From: Molossus alvarezi
Lineage: Eukaryota; Chordata; Mammalia; Chiroptera; Molossidae
Direction of reading: 5' to 3'
NCBI GenBank assembly: GCA_037176705.1
Contig: CM073886.1
Coordinates: 91,237,501 to 91,301,500, forward strand
DNA: 64,000 nucleotides
Shown: piece by piece, positions 1 through 12,100 of the stretch
Position numbering within the stretch: position 1 is the first letter of the stretch
How the letters are laid out: each line of letters begins with the position of its first letter
Position numbers and translations under genes: made by a program
Notes under the pieces: generated by a model
Database searches by the model: none
What the model saw: only the letters and a program-made list of their open reading frames with translations
What the model was told of the DNA's origin: nothing

Positions 1-1296
1 TACAGACCTTCCCCACCACAGGGTGGGCCAACTTCAAAGGTATACCCTGAGATGGGAAACTGCTCACTGCCCCTACCCTTCAACTAATCAGCTAGTGCAA
101 ACAGTAAGAGGTTAGAGTTGAAGAAGAATAACTTCTACTTATTTTGAAATAAAATTTTATTTTGAAAAATTCATTTCAAAATATGGTAATTGAAATTTTA
201 AAATGTCAGATACAGAAAGATGAAACTATCTGCCTTAAGCCTCATTCACCACTGTTTAACAATTTTGAAAACAGCCTTCTAAATTTAATAGGTCTTACTT
301 TGAGGTAAATATATGCCTTCTGATATATATTTCATAGTATAAATAAAAATAGAACAAAATATTCTTACTTTATTCTCAAAACTGGTAAATTCGTCTATCA
401 ATATAACTTTGTTTCTGGGTGAGAAAAAAAGCCTTATTACTGGATCTGAAGTAAAAATGTTTACATCTTAAAGTGAGAGAAATATTATATGTATCACTGT
501 TGTGGATGTGGCAAGATTTAATCACTATTTTAAAATCTAGCTATTGAGATGCTTTTATAACAAACCTACCATTTAACTTGCTTCATGAAAAATACTTGTC
601 CGATTATAAGTTTTCATTTAAAAATTTGTATACACTAAGATTCAGGAGTAAACAAAACCAATACAGACATCTGAAAGAGGCTATTATTTAAGGAAGCAAT
701 ACAAAGGGGGAATCTTCCAGACAAAAACCTTTCAAATATTTGAAGTCTAGGATCACCTTTTCACTTCTCCAAATATATCTGGTTCCTCAAGCATTCCCCA
801 CGTGAGATAGTTCCTGGTATCACCCCCATCCTCCTCATGACCCTCCCAGCCTCTGGATACAGCTAGTTGGTCAATATCCTTCCTAAATGTGTTCAGAAGT
901 GAACAAAATGCTGCAAATGTGAGCCCCAAAATGCAAAGAATGTTAAATTCCTTATTCCAGAGACCTTACTCTTAATAATTCAACCAGGACTTACAGGCTA
1001 TTAAGTCTTGTACCTATTCAGTTAACTTCATTAAACTGAAGTATAGAATTTACATGTGCTCCTATTACATTTCAACTTATTAGTTCAAATAATCAAGCAC
1101 AGATTGACAACAAAGCACTCTTTGGGAAGAAGTATTCAATCAGCGATAAATCCATCTGACTGTACTATCTCCCAGATCACATTTCCTCAGGTTGTCCACA
1201 AGAATATCATGAGAGACTCTGACAATGTGCTTTCCTGAACTCAAGATGTGTTACTATGGCACCCCCCTATCATGCGATCCTATCAAAGAGGAAATG

Positions 1297-1400
1297 AAGT
1301 CAGTCTGGAAAGTCACTTAACCAGAGTCTTAGTTTCCCCATCTATAAAGAAAGGAAGTTGGACTAGATCCCTCTGAGCTATAAAATTCTATTATTCTAAA
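1297..1400 (+). mobile_element. MIR-type SINE (MIR3-like)
   Basis: GTCACTTAACCAGAGTCTTA, CCATCTATAAAGAAAGGAAG and ATAAAATTCTATTATTC follow the MIR3 core and 3' region. Confidence 0.75.
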
Positions 1401-2554
1401 AGAGATTTTTATCAGGTAGTAGAAAGATACTGAAATAAATAATGAAGGAAAGCTAACCCATGTGGGAGAGGCGCCTGTCAGGAATAAATGAGCGGGGTGA
1501 AGCTGCGTCTGTAATCTCACACTGATAATCCATAAACCAGAGGGGACTCTATCTTGTTTCTCCTTTCACATAAAGGAAAGCCTCAATTCAGACTTTACCA
1601 ATTATTAACTTGTGATGTTAGACTGGTTCTGGAATAAAGCTTAACACTGTGGAGTCACTGAAAAAAGAAACTTGATAAGCAAATGAATAATGAAACAATT
1701 ATTTTCAAGTCCTCTAGAAATATTTAGTTTCATGCAACCACTAAAACTGCAAATTGCTCTCAGTCATTGTAAAAGACACTTACTTGACTCTTTCTAGTTA
1801 TTACATACATTTCAAAACAGTAAGGCTAAATTTTAAAAAATATATATTCTATCTGCCAGACTTTTCTAACATTCAGGCTAGCCTTTCCTTTTCTTATCAA
1901 GGTTTCATTTTACCCAGAGGTAAAATGTACTTGAATGGTGCTCATAGTCTGAAGAACAGTACAAAAGCAAAATAAACAAAATACACTTCCATTTCAATCC
2001 CTCTTGAACTTTTATCATGCCCTCTAGAGACATTTTCTTTCCTCTATGCCAGTAAATTTCAATGATTTTTGTTGTTGTTCTATTTTCTCAAGCTAAATTT
2101 ATCCATGGCTCTATTGTAATAAACAGACAAAACAGCTAAGTTCTGCAGGGCAAAGACTCTGCAGTGTGTCAAGATGCACTCCCATGTGGAGAATGGGTTG
2201 CTGATGGGTGATGCTGCACCGGTGCACAAACAACCATGCTCTCTAAGGCTGCTCAGGCTACTATCTAGGACCCTATGGGAGTGCTCAGGATGGACACTAG
2301 GCCAGTTGTCATGAGCTTATGGCTTCCTACCCCGGAAAGCTGAACTGCTGGGGAAGTTTCTCCCCAGCTCTCCAGATTGCTTGAGAATGAGGGTGGCAAC
2401 TTCTGCATACTAGTTATAATCATATTAGAAATTGTTTGATACTCATTAGCTCTCTGAGAATAAAATACAAATTTCAACAGAGTATATTGTTTACTTGAAG
2501 ACATCTAAGTTTCAAAAACATTTACAAGATTGCATAATATACCAATGTAAGTAT

Positions 2555-2720
2555 ATACATAGCCTACTCTAAATGGTACATATTATTTCCATGTTACAAA
2601 GATAAATATTGAGGCTCAGGGAGACTAAGTTACCCAAAGTCACCAAGTACCAGTGGAAAGTGAAGTGCCAACATAAGTTTGTATGACCTTAAATTTATGC
2701 TATCTCTACTCCAACATCCT
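2555..2720 (-). mobile_element. MIR SINE
   Basis: ATATTGAGGCTCAGGGAGAC and AAGTTACCCAAAGTCACCAA, the antisense MIR core. Confidence 0.8.
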
Positions 2721-2845
2721 CTCACACAAAGGTGATACAAAGTACCATCAAGGAGCCCACACCCTGGAACTCCCCACACACAACAAGGCAGCCAGAAAAG
2801 GTATAAGTTTCAGTAGTACACAGTGAGAACGAGTCATAGATTCTT

Positions 2846-3095
2846 TTTTTTTTTATCCTCACCCGAGGATATTTTTCCATTTTTTGTACAGATAGCGTGG
2901 GAGAGAGAGAGAGGAAGGGAGAGAGAGAGAGAAACATCGATGTGAAGGGACACATCGAGTGGCTGCCACCCGCACGACCAACCAGGGCCGGGGACAAACT
3001 GCAACCGAAGTATGTGCCCTTAGCGGGAACTGAACCCGGGTCTCTCCGGACCGCAGGCCGACGCTCTAACCGCTGAGCCAAACTGGCCAGGGCAT
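2846..3095 (-). mobile_element. VES SINE, full length
   Basis: tRNA-derived head at the right end (GAGCCAAACTGGCCAGGGC), CT-rich middle and poly-T at left. Perfect 15-bp target duplication GAGTCATAGATTCTT at 2831-2845 and 3096-3110. Confidence 0.95.
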
Positions 3096-3380
3096 GAGTC
3101 ATAGATTCTTATATAATAAAGCAAAAAGAATGTTTTTAAAACGAAAATGTAAGGATCACAAGAAAGGCAAACATTAGATCAGAAAAAGAAAAAAATTATA
3201 AAAAAGTGGAAATGACATTTAGAAAAGATGGTATTTTAGGTGTTTAAAATAATATGACTGATATCCAGAGGTGGGACAGGACACTTTAGGTAAGGAGAAG
3301 AACACAAACAAAGACACACACACACAAAAGGGAAAATACAAGGCATTTATATAAAACAGCAAACAGTTCAGATCTGCTAA

Positions 3381-3545
3381 CACAGTGTTTCCTACATTTC
3401 CCTGATAAGAATTACAGGGAATTCAATAAAAGTACAGCATCCCAGGCCCCCACCCATGTTAATTCTGATTCACAGGTCTGAGATGCGGCCTAGAAATTTA
3501 ATTTTTTTGAAAGCACTATAAGTGATTTTTATCAACAGAAGTTTA
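3381..3545 (+). mobile_element. MER5-type hAT DNA transposon remnant
   Basis: ATGTTAATTCTGATTCACAG, GATGCGGCCTAGAAATTTAA and ATAAGTGATTTTTATC are characteristic of MER5A/B. Confidence 0.75.
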
Positions 3546-3552
3546 AATATAA

Positions 3553-3803
3553 GGCTGCTCTGGCGGGTTTTGCTCAGTGGTTAGAGCATTCCCCTCGGAC
3601 CTAAGAGTCCAGGGTTCAATTCCCAGTCAAGGGCACATACCTCATTTGTGGGTTCAATCCCCAACCTGGTCGGGGACATGCAGGAGGCAACCAATCCATG
3701 TGTCTCTCTCACATAGGTGTTTCTCTCTCTCTCTCCCTCCCTCCCACTCTGTCTGAAAAGACCAGTAGAAGATATCCTTGGGTGAGGATTTAAAAAAAAA
3801 AAA
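3553..3803 (+). mobile_element. VES SINE
   Basis: Head GGTTTTGCTCAGTGGTTAG, B-box-like GGTTCAATTCC, CT-rich middle, tail hairpin ATCCTTGGGTGAGGAT and poly-A. Diverged in the first 15 nt. Confidence 0.92.
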
Positions 3804-4982
3804 GTATGAGGCAAAAAGACAGAGCTGGCAAAGGGGAGTCATGAATGCAGAGGCTTGAAATAACAGGCCAAAGAACTTGGCCTTCTTTCTACAGTCAGCA
3901 GAAAGAAACTCTAACATCTTACTGAAGCTTCAGGAAGACTATTCTGATAGTAATGAGCGGAAAGAAAAGAAGAGAAGGGAGATGGCAGACCAGTCTGTAG
4001 ATTATACCACAGCCAGGGCTAGAGATAGAGCCTGAGATAGCAGCAAAATAAATCAAAAGAAAAAAATAGATTTGAGATATACCATGAATGAAAAATTAGT
4101 AGAACAGTACAACTAACTGGTTGTGCAGAATAAAAATAAGAAAAAAGTCAGAACTTAATCTAAAATACTTTAGAGGATACCGATACCAGGGAATAGAAAG
4201 AAAAGTCACAGGATAGGAAGAATTTTGAGAAGAAAAGATAATGAATTAAGCCTTGGCCAGCGCTTGGGTAACTAGTGGGATATTCAAATAGAGAGATGTC
4301 CAGTAAGCAGCTAAAGGATGATGAGTAAGTCAGCTGAGAGAGAGAGATTTGAAAGTCAAAAACAAAAACCTGATAATATTATCGCACAGCCCACCCCATT
4401 AAAGAGTCAGATAAGAGAAATATGATGACACAACACTAGGGTTATACTACTCGTTTGCAAATGGACTACAGGGTGCAATTTTCTTGGCAAAGAGGAAAGC
4501 ATGTACTTAGTCTTTTTACTGTTTGAGTGTTTTTCAGGTCTAAGAACAAACATAAAGAGCAAGCTGGCATTATCCATGGTGGTATCCCTTCACATACCAA
4601 CCTTGTAGCAAGCACAAAGTGCTTTTGGATGTTGAGTTTACTATGTTCAGTGTAAGTTAAACATATCATTTTTTTCACTTTGTGTAATAGTAAGCAACAG
4701 AAGGATAAGCTTTAAACATTTCACACATGCTGCTGTTACAAACAGAAAACATTTAAACTAATTTCCCAGTAAAGTCAATCTCAAAGTAATTGTGAACAAA
4801 ACTTACTTTAGACCAGATATTTAATTCAACAAAAAGACTGACAGAAAAAAACTCCTTTGTCCTACTCTCGATCTCCAAGTCCACTCAATCTAGAATCCAG
4901 GGGAGGGCGTGGGCCCGTTCCACTGGGCTGCCTTCCACCCCAGAATGCTGTGCTACCAGTGAAACTTCTCGCCAGCCTTTTA

Positions 4983-5827
4983 TTTATTTATTTTTTTAAT
5001 TTTTAAAAATTACTTTTATTAATTTATTTTTGTTATAGATATTCTTTTTTCCCCACTGACACCCTCCTCCCAATTCCCCCACCCACCCCACCCACCCCGT
5101 CCCCAGCTTTGTTGTCTATGTCCACTGGTTACGCATACATGCATATAAGTTCTGTGGTTTATCTCTTCCCTCCCCCAACCTCCTCTTCTGAGGTTTATCT
5201 GTACCCTACTTCTATGTCTCTGGATCTACTTTGTTCATCAGTTTTTTTGGTTCATTATATTCCACAAATAAGTGAGATCATGTGATATTTGTCTTTCTCT
5301 GCTTGGCTTGTTTCGCTTAGGATACTACTCTCCAGTCCCTCCATGTCATCTCAAAGGATAAGGGATCTTTCTTTCTTATAGCTGCATAGTACTCCATTGT
5401 GTAAATGTACGACAGCTTTTTTATCCACTCATCTATTGATGGACATTTGGCTATTTCCAGATCTTAGCTATTGTAAATAGTGCTGCTATGAACATAGAGG
5501 TACATACATTCTTTCTGATTGGTGTTTCAGGCTCTTTAGAGTAAAATCCTAGAAGTGGGATCACTGGGTCAAATGGCAATTCAATTTTAATTTTTTGAGG
5601 AAACACCATAGTGTTTTCCATAGTGGCTGCACCAGTCTACATTCCCACCAGCAGTGCACTAGAGTCCCCTTTTCTCCACACTCTCACTAGCACTTGTTGT
5701 TTGATGATTTGTTGATGGCAGCCATTCTAACAGGTGTGAGGTGATACTTCATTCTTGTTTTAATTTACATCTCTCTGATGATAAGTGACGTTGAGCATTT
5801 TTTCATGTCTCTTGGACATTTGTATTT
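4983..5827 (-). mobile_element. L1 LINE 3' end, 5' truncated
   Basis: Antisense ORF2 C-terminal region and 3'UTR, with T-rich left end. Perfect 12-bp duplication GCCAGCCTTTTA at 4971-4982 and 5828-5839. Frames are interrupted by stops. Confidence 0.93.
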
Positions 5828-5914
5828 GCCAGCCTTTTAGATGGCTTGTGTTTGAACTAGGCAACTTCTGCAGCATCCAAAGTCATATCAGAGACTTAAA
5901 TAGCTACAGAAACC

Positions 5915-6050
5915 TAGCTTAAAATTTCTGATTCTACCATTTCCTAATTACATGGTCTTGGACAAGCTACGTTACCTCTCTGAGTATTGGTTTCTTCATT
6001 TACAAAATTTACATATCTCATGGTTGTTATAAAGATTACATAAAATAAAT
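5915..6050 (+). mobile_element. MIR SINE
   Basis: GGTCTTGGACAAGCTACGTT, ACCTCTCTGAGTATTGGTTT and CATGGTTGTTATAAAGATTA. Confidence 0.85.
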
Positions 6051-6745
6051 AGTTGGCAGAGGTAGCAGGTAAGAAAATAAATCAACACGATTTAGTAAAA
6101 TAAGTGCTTCTGAAGGCCAGAGACAGATTACCACTGAAAGAAATTAAGCTCAGCCTAGGTAGGACTTGGGTCAGGGAGGGAGGCAGAGGTAGTCAGGAAT
6201 CAATATTGGAGTTAAATCTTAAATAAAAAACAAAACCAACCAAATAAAGGAGAGAGCACACTCTAAGTAAAAGGGAAAAAGGGTAGGAGGACTGTGGGGA
6301 AGGCATGAGTATGCAAGGCAACTTGACATCTTTAGAAAACATCAATATAAAAAGGAATCTGGCAATTCCCAGAGCTAACATTTGTGGTTTTATACATTTA
6401 CAAATACACCCATAGGATCATGACATATAGTAAATCTTTCATCTTAATGAGGCACAAATGTGAGTCATGAGTAATGCAAGAGAGCAGTGCATTGATATCT
6501 AATGATGATGACTTTATTGGGGTGACAGACATATTGGTGATATTGATAAGGAATAGGGATAGGAAGTTTTCATGTGAAGATGTATTTAATTTGGACATCT
6601 AAAGTAGAGATGTTTCCTAAATGCAACTGAGAATGAGAAACAAGAGCCTAGAAGAAATGTTCAGCCATGTCTCCTTGTTCAGAATATTAGTATACAAGTG
6701 ATAATTGAATCACAGTAGCAAATAGATCACTCAAGAATACTGAAG

Positions 6746-7708
6746 TCATGGGAGAGCATAATTGCCAATGATACATCAGATAAGGGGTTAATTTCCAAAA
6801 TATATAGATTGCTCATACAACTCAACAAAAGGAAGACAAAGAACTCAATAAAAAAAATGGGCAGAGAAGCTAAACAGACATCTCTCCAAACAGGACCTAC
6901 AAATGGCAAAGAGACATGAAAAAATGCTCAACGTTACCAATCATCAGAGAGATGCAAATTAAAATGACTATGAGGTATCACCTCCCACCTGCCAGAATGC
7001 TGCCATCAACAAATTATCAAACAACAAGTGCTGGCAAGGGTGTAGAGAAAAGGGGACTCTAGTACACTGCTGGTGGGAATGCAGACTTGTGCTGCCACTA
7101 TGGAAATCAATATGGTGTTACTTCAAAAAATTAAGAATTAAACTGCCATTTGACCCAGTGATCCCACTTCTAGGAATATATCCTAAGAAGCCTGAAACAC
7201 CAATCAGAAAGAATATATGTACCTCTATGTTCATAGCAGCACTATTTACAAGAGCTAAGATCTGGAAATAGCCAAGTGTCCATCAATAGATGAGTGGATA
7301 AAAAAGCTGTCGTACATATACACAATGGAGTACTATGCAGCTTTAAGAAAGAAAGATCTCTTATCCTTTGAGATGACATGGAGGCACCTGGAGAGCATTA
7401 TGCTAAGTGAAATAAGCCAGTCATAGAAAGACAAATACCACATGATCTCACTTATTTGTCGAATATAATGAACAAAAAAAGCTGATGAACAAAATAGTCC
7501 CAGAGACATAGAAAGGAGTACAGTTCAGACTGACAAACTTCAGAGGAGAGCAGCATGCCTGTATACATAACCAATGGACACAGACAACAATGCTTGCTTT
7601 GCTGCAGCCGGGCGGGAGGGGGGGGTGGGTTTAGGAAGGAGGGTGTCTGGGGGAAAAATGGAGAAACATCTGTAACAAAAATATATTAATTAATAATAAT
7701 TTTTAAAA
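6746..7708 (+). mobile_element. L1 LINE 3' end, 5' truncated
   Basis: ORF2 C-terminal segment (for example [20 protein letters not shown] at about 7140-7199, FIAALFTRAKIWK nearby), G-rich 3'UTR and A-rich tail. 13-bp duplication AAGAATACTGAAG at 6733-6745 and 7709-7721. The reading frame is broken. Confidence 0.94.
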
Positions 7709-8239
7709 AAGAATACTGAAGCCAGTGAGAAAAAAAGTTGTGACCAAAATATTTCTAATACATGCCCACTTTAATTCAGCTTTAATGCAAGGGGTATAAG
7801 TAGAGTGCTCACCATATGCTCAACATCAGCCTACCAAAACCACACTCAATGGCGAGGGAAGCAGAGTACGTGGATAAAGAAGTAAAAACCAGGGCAACAA
7901 TAATGTGCTTTTAAGTCAACGCTATTGTTAATGTTGGTAAGAAGTAGGTGATTATGTTACGCAAGCAAGGCAGTGCTAGGTTATAGAGTTTTAATTATTA
8001 CAATAAAGACTCTGAACCTAATCCTTTAGATCTCAGTATTCACTAATTTTCCAGAAATGAAGACATATCAGAATCTTTGGGAGTCAAAACGCTTTAGATG
8101 ATTTTTTGGAAGTATACTTATCAGAATTACTGCTCTGAACAATGGCAGGGTTTCAGATATAAGTCTTGTGCTGAAAGTGATATCAAGGGAAATCACACTC
8201 GGAGGCCTACGGGAAGCACTGTGTGGTGAAAGGCCAGGA

Positions 8240-8410
8240 GGCAATGCATAGTGCAAAGATGTGGACTTTGCAGTGAGACAGATGTAGGTTCAAATGCCAG
8301 CTCTGGCTAACTTACTGGTTCTGTGACTTTGAGCAAATTATAACCTATTTATACCTTAGTTTATTCAGGGCTAGAATGGGGATGATAATAATAATACCTA
8401 TCTTAAAGGA
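8240..8410 (+). mobile_element. MIR SINE
   Basis: CTGTGACTTTGAGCAAATTA and ATGGGGATGATAATAATAAT match the MIR core. Confidence 0.87.
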
Positions 8411-8626
8411 CTGCCAATAAAAATTAATAAAATAAATATATATAAATATTTAAATGAATATAAGAGATTTGGTCTATCACTCTTTATTTTAATAATAATA
8501 ATTCATTGTCATCTAGTAAATCCATTAAACAAACAGCAATTAAAATCTGAATCATAAAGTTCTTCAACTTTCATTCTGACAAAAAATAATTCCAGGTTTA
8601 AAAAAAACCACTGTAATTTTGTTTCT

Positions 8627-8855
8627 TTTTTCTTTTTTTTATCCTCACCCAAGGACATTTTTCTATTTTTTGTTCAGACAGAGTGGGAAGGAGAGAGAGA
8701 GAGAGAGAAACATCGATGTAAAAGGGACACATCAAGTGGTCGCCACCCGCACAACCCAACCAGGGCTGGGGACAAACTGCAACCGAGGTACATGCCCTTA
8801 GCGGGAACCAAACACAGGACTCTCTGGACCGCAGGCTGATGCTCCAACCGCTGCA
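8627..8855 (-). mobile_element. VES SINE, 5' truncated
   Basis: Poly-T and ATCCTCACCCAAGGAC at left. The copy stops at CCAACCGCTGC, so the last part of the tRNA-like head (A-box side) is missing. Confidence 0.92.
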
Positions 8856-9083
8856 ATCACCACACTGTTGTCCATGTCCATGAGCTCTTAAGAGAGCAAA
8901 TCTTCTCAGAAGTTGCAAATATTACTGACCATAAGTTATTTTAGAAGTTAATTCCATGAATATTTGCTGAATGTGTGCCATGTAAACTCGCCACGCCATG
9001 TACAGCAGGAGATACACAAACGAATAAGATGTAAACCCCAATTTCTTTTACACTTGAGAACAAAGGGCAAATTAGAGTTTTAC

Positions 9084-9153
9084 CTGACTAACTCGATTTA
9101 CTTCCTCTTCTTCTTCCTCAGCTTCCTCTCCAAATGAAAGTAAACTGAAATTT
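9084..9153 (-). CDS. CWC27: CWC27 exon 7 (residues 200-223)
   Basis: Acceptor TTTTGATTAG| and donor CAG|GTAAAACT. The 70 nt complete Lys200 and encode [20 protein letters not shown] followed by VSQ, matching the family's acidic stretch. It is the last CWC27 exon I could find in the window. Confidence 0.94.
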
Positions 9154-12100
9154 CTAATCAAAATAGGAAGAAAAAAGAATGAAAGAAAATTAGGAAGAAA
9201 AACTTAAACAAAACTTACAAATATCCTAATTTTAAAAAAAAGACTAGAACTTATAAGAAGAAATATATTCTGACTGTTTAACAATATTCAATATTACTTA
9301 GTATTCAGTAGAAATATACTAAGCATCTATATTTTCAGCATAATGTTAAGGTTTTGGCCTTAGACCACAGATGTTTCATATACTAGACTAAATTAAATCC
9401 ACTCAGAGTGCTACCATTAAATATACTAAGTCAAACATAATAGAAATAATTGTTTTTTATATTTATCAAAAATGGTTTGTAAAGGGGGAATTTTGAAAAA
9501 CTAATAAATATATAGACCTGAAAGCACTACAAATAGGAAGCAATCTAGTGTTGGCCAAAATATGACAATATTTTAAAATTAATAAGTTAAACAAAACTGT
9601 CCAATAAAATAGCCCATGGGGAGAAAAAAAAAATCTAAGTGTCTTCTTTGAGGCTTCAAACAAAAGATATCCTGAGGAAGATAAATAATTAGATATTAAA
9701 ACTCTTTCTCAAATATTGGAAAAATAAAAGATTTGTAACTAAAGAGGAACTTTCATTTCAAAACCTAAATGTAATCAATGACTACCACATCATCTCCAAT
9801 ATATTTACTATGAATTAAAACAAAAATAAAAACACCCAACTTTTGGGCTTATTGTTAAGATAAATTGTAGAGATAAAATATTATAGCTGAATATTTTAAG
9901 AGTGATCTTTAACCCAAAGATAAATTAGTCAAAATAAATGAATCAATAAGTAAAAGGAAATCAAATATATAGCTATATATGAAGTTATTTTGCCACATGA
10001 TATCAACTGCTTATTAAAATGTCTGCCTCATATCTGAGAGTTTATAAAAGCAACTTAACTTACTTATATTATAGGGTATCAAGGAAAGGAATGAATATGT
10101 ATTAGATACCTACACGACTGGGAATTTTCAAATTCCCCTTCTTATTTAATCTTCATAACAACCAGGTTTTCTTTTTATTATAATCTCCACTTTATAAGAT
10201 GGGGAAACTAAAGGCCAAAAAGATGAATAAACTTTGCTTTTGATTGACTGGGTTAGGCAGGATTATACTTAGACTGCCTGAATCTAACACTTTAAGTACA
10301 ATAAAATCCCTAATATGGATGCCACAATTCAATAAAATAATCCATTGAATACTAATTGTATGATATCTATTTTAATAAAACAGATTAATAATGTAAAGAA
10401 TACTGTTCACAAAGTACTTCAACTTATTAAAAAAAAAAGTGTATTTTTGAAAACTATCCTAAGGGAATAATCCAGAATACAGAAACAGCTTTATGTTTTT
10501 AAGTATTTATAATTAGATTATTTTAATAGTACCAAAAAAGGAGTGAAAAGCTATGTAAACATTCAGTCATATCCTTCATTCTTTATTTTCCAAGTTCCTT
10601 ATACTAAGCATATATTGAAAAATCAAAAAATTTCTCGAAACTCTTTTATATAAATAATTGCTACAGCAACCCTACTTATTTATATTAACATAAATTTCAT
10701 ATGGACATCTGAGGCAATGCTTCCTTAGCTGAAGTTTAAGTTACACACTGTATTTGAATAAAAGAAATGCCCATGCAGAAGAAAAGCCAACACGTACTCA
10801 AAATTCAGATAGTTCCCTGGTCCAAACTGGCCTCTCCCTCACTAGTAAACAATTTTTACAAAAGGATATTAAATGAACTAAATGAATCAGTGCTGCTTTT
10901 CAAGCAGAAGAACAATCTTACTACTATAATTACTTTGTGCCTTTGGGTTTCAATGTCTTTACTTTCTCCTCTGGTTTCTCTTTTTTTGGCTTTTTTATTT
11001 CTCTTGGAATGATGTCATCAAAAGGATTAAACAAAACCTATGAAAAAAATTTGACATTAATCCATTTTTAAAATTTCACAAAAAAATTAAAACCAGTATT
11101 TAATTGCTTTTACATTAGTGTGTACTTTTTCCTCACAAAAATATTATAAGTATAGTGAAACATATACTACATACACATAAAGTGCTTCCACTTACACGCC
11201 CTCATTGTGTTCTCTTAATAATCCTATGTGCTATATTAAGTAAAGGATATCTTTATTTTTCAAAATTAAAAAAATATTCAAAAAAACTTAATACATAGTA
11301 TGAGAGACAAAATCAGGTGTTTTGATTCCAAATCAAATGCTCCTAAAGCCCACACTCAAGGGCTTCCTCAATAAAGGATCACTCTTAAGTTACCTAGGAA
11401 GTCACTTCATTAGGTTAAATAAACCGAATTCCTCTAACTTTCCATTCTGAGTCCAGCTATTCATTCATTGGATTATCAGCTAAAATTTCATCTTAGAATT
11501 CAAAACCTTCAATTAAAAAAAATTCTTAACCGAAAACCGTGCCTAAATTACACAGATAAAATCTGAGTTGTGACTTAATTTAGTATAAAGATTTCATGTG
11601 ATAGTTAAAAAATACTAACAATCAGCTCTGGCCAGTGTGGTTCAGCTGGTTGGGCACCAATAAAGGTTGCTGATTTGATTCCTAGTCTGGGCACATGCCT
11701 GGGTTGTGGGCTCAATGCCTGGTGGGGGTGTGTAGGAGGCAGCAGATTGAAGTTAAGCTCTCATATTGATGTTTCTTTCTATTTCTCTAAAAAATCAACA
11801 AACTATTCTTTAAAAAAAGTACTAACAATCAATTTCTCTTAAATGACAATTTAAGTGCTGTATCTTATACTCATCATGCTCCTACCTCACAACTTTTTAT
11901 TCTGTGTGGATTAAGTGGTCTTTCTTCATCATCAGTGTCTACTTCTGCCAGTCGCAGCATGTTATATATTGTATCCCCTGTAATCTACCAAATACAAACA
12001 AAAATTTAATTGTAAATTATTACATTCATTCTTAGAAATAAGGGAACACTTTTGGAAATATATTTTTTTAAATAATTAAAAGGGAATTTCATAATGTTAT

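Larger units (their letters stand above)
1..9083 (-). other. CWC27: CWC27 intron 7, 5' part (continues off left edge)
   Basis: AT-rich intron. I looked on the minus strand for the next CWC27 exon (Ser/Asp-rich) and did not find it. It holds MIR, MER5, three VES SINEs and two L1 3' ends. Stretches 1-1290, 1410-2550, 4380-4970, 6060-6730 and 7725-8230 show nothing I can assign. 3830-4375 looks like a degraded ancient dispersed repeat. Confidence 0.85.

Noticed and set aside
2722..3102. 126-residue minus-strand open frame, and many similar Ser/Leu/Pro-rich frames at 13923, 17315, 23727, 24422, 42205, 63335
   Set aside because: All are translations of VES SINEs. The recurring [12 protein letters not shown] and [11 protein letters not shown] strings come from the SINE body and CT-rich run.
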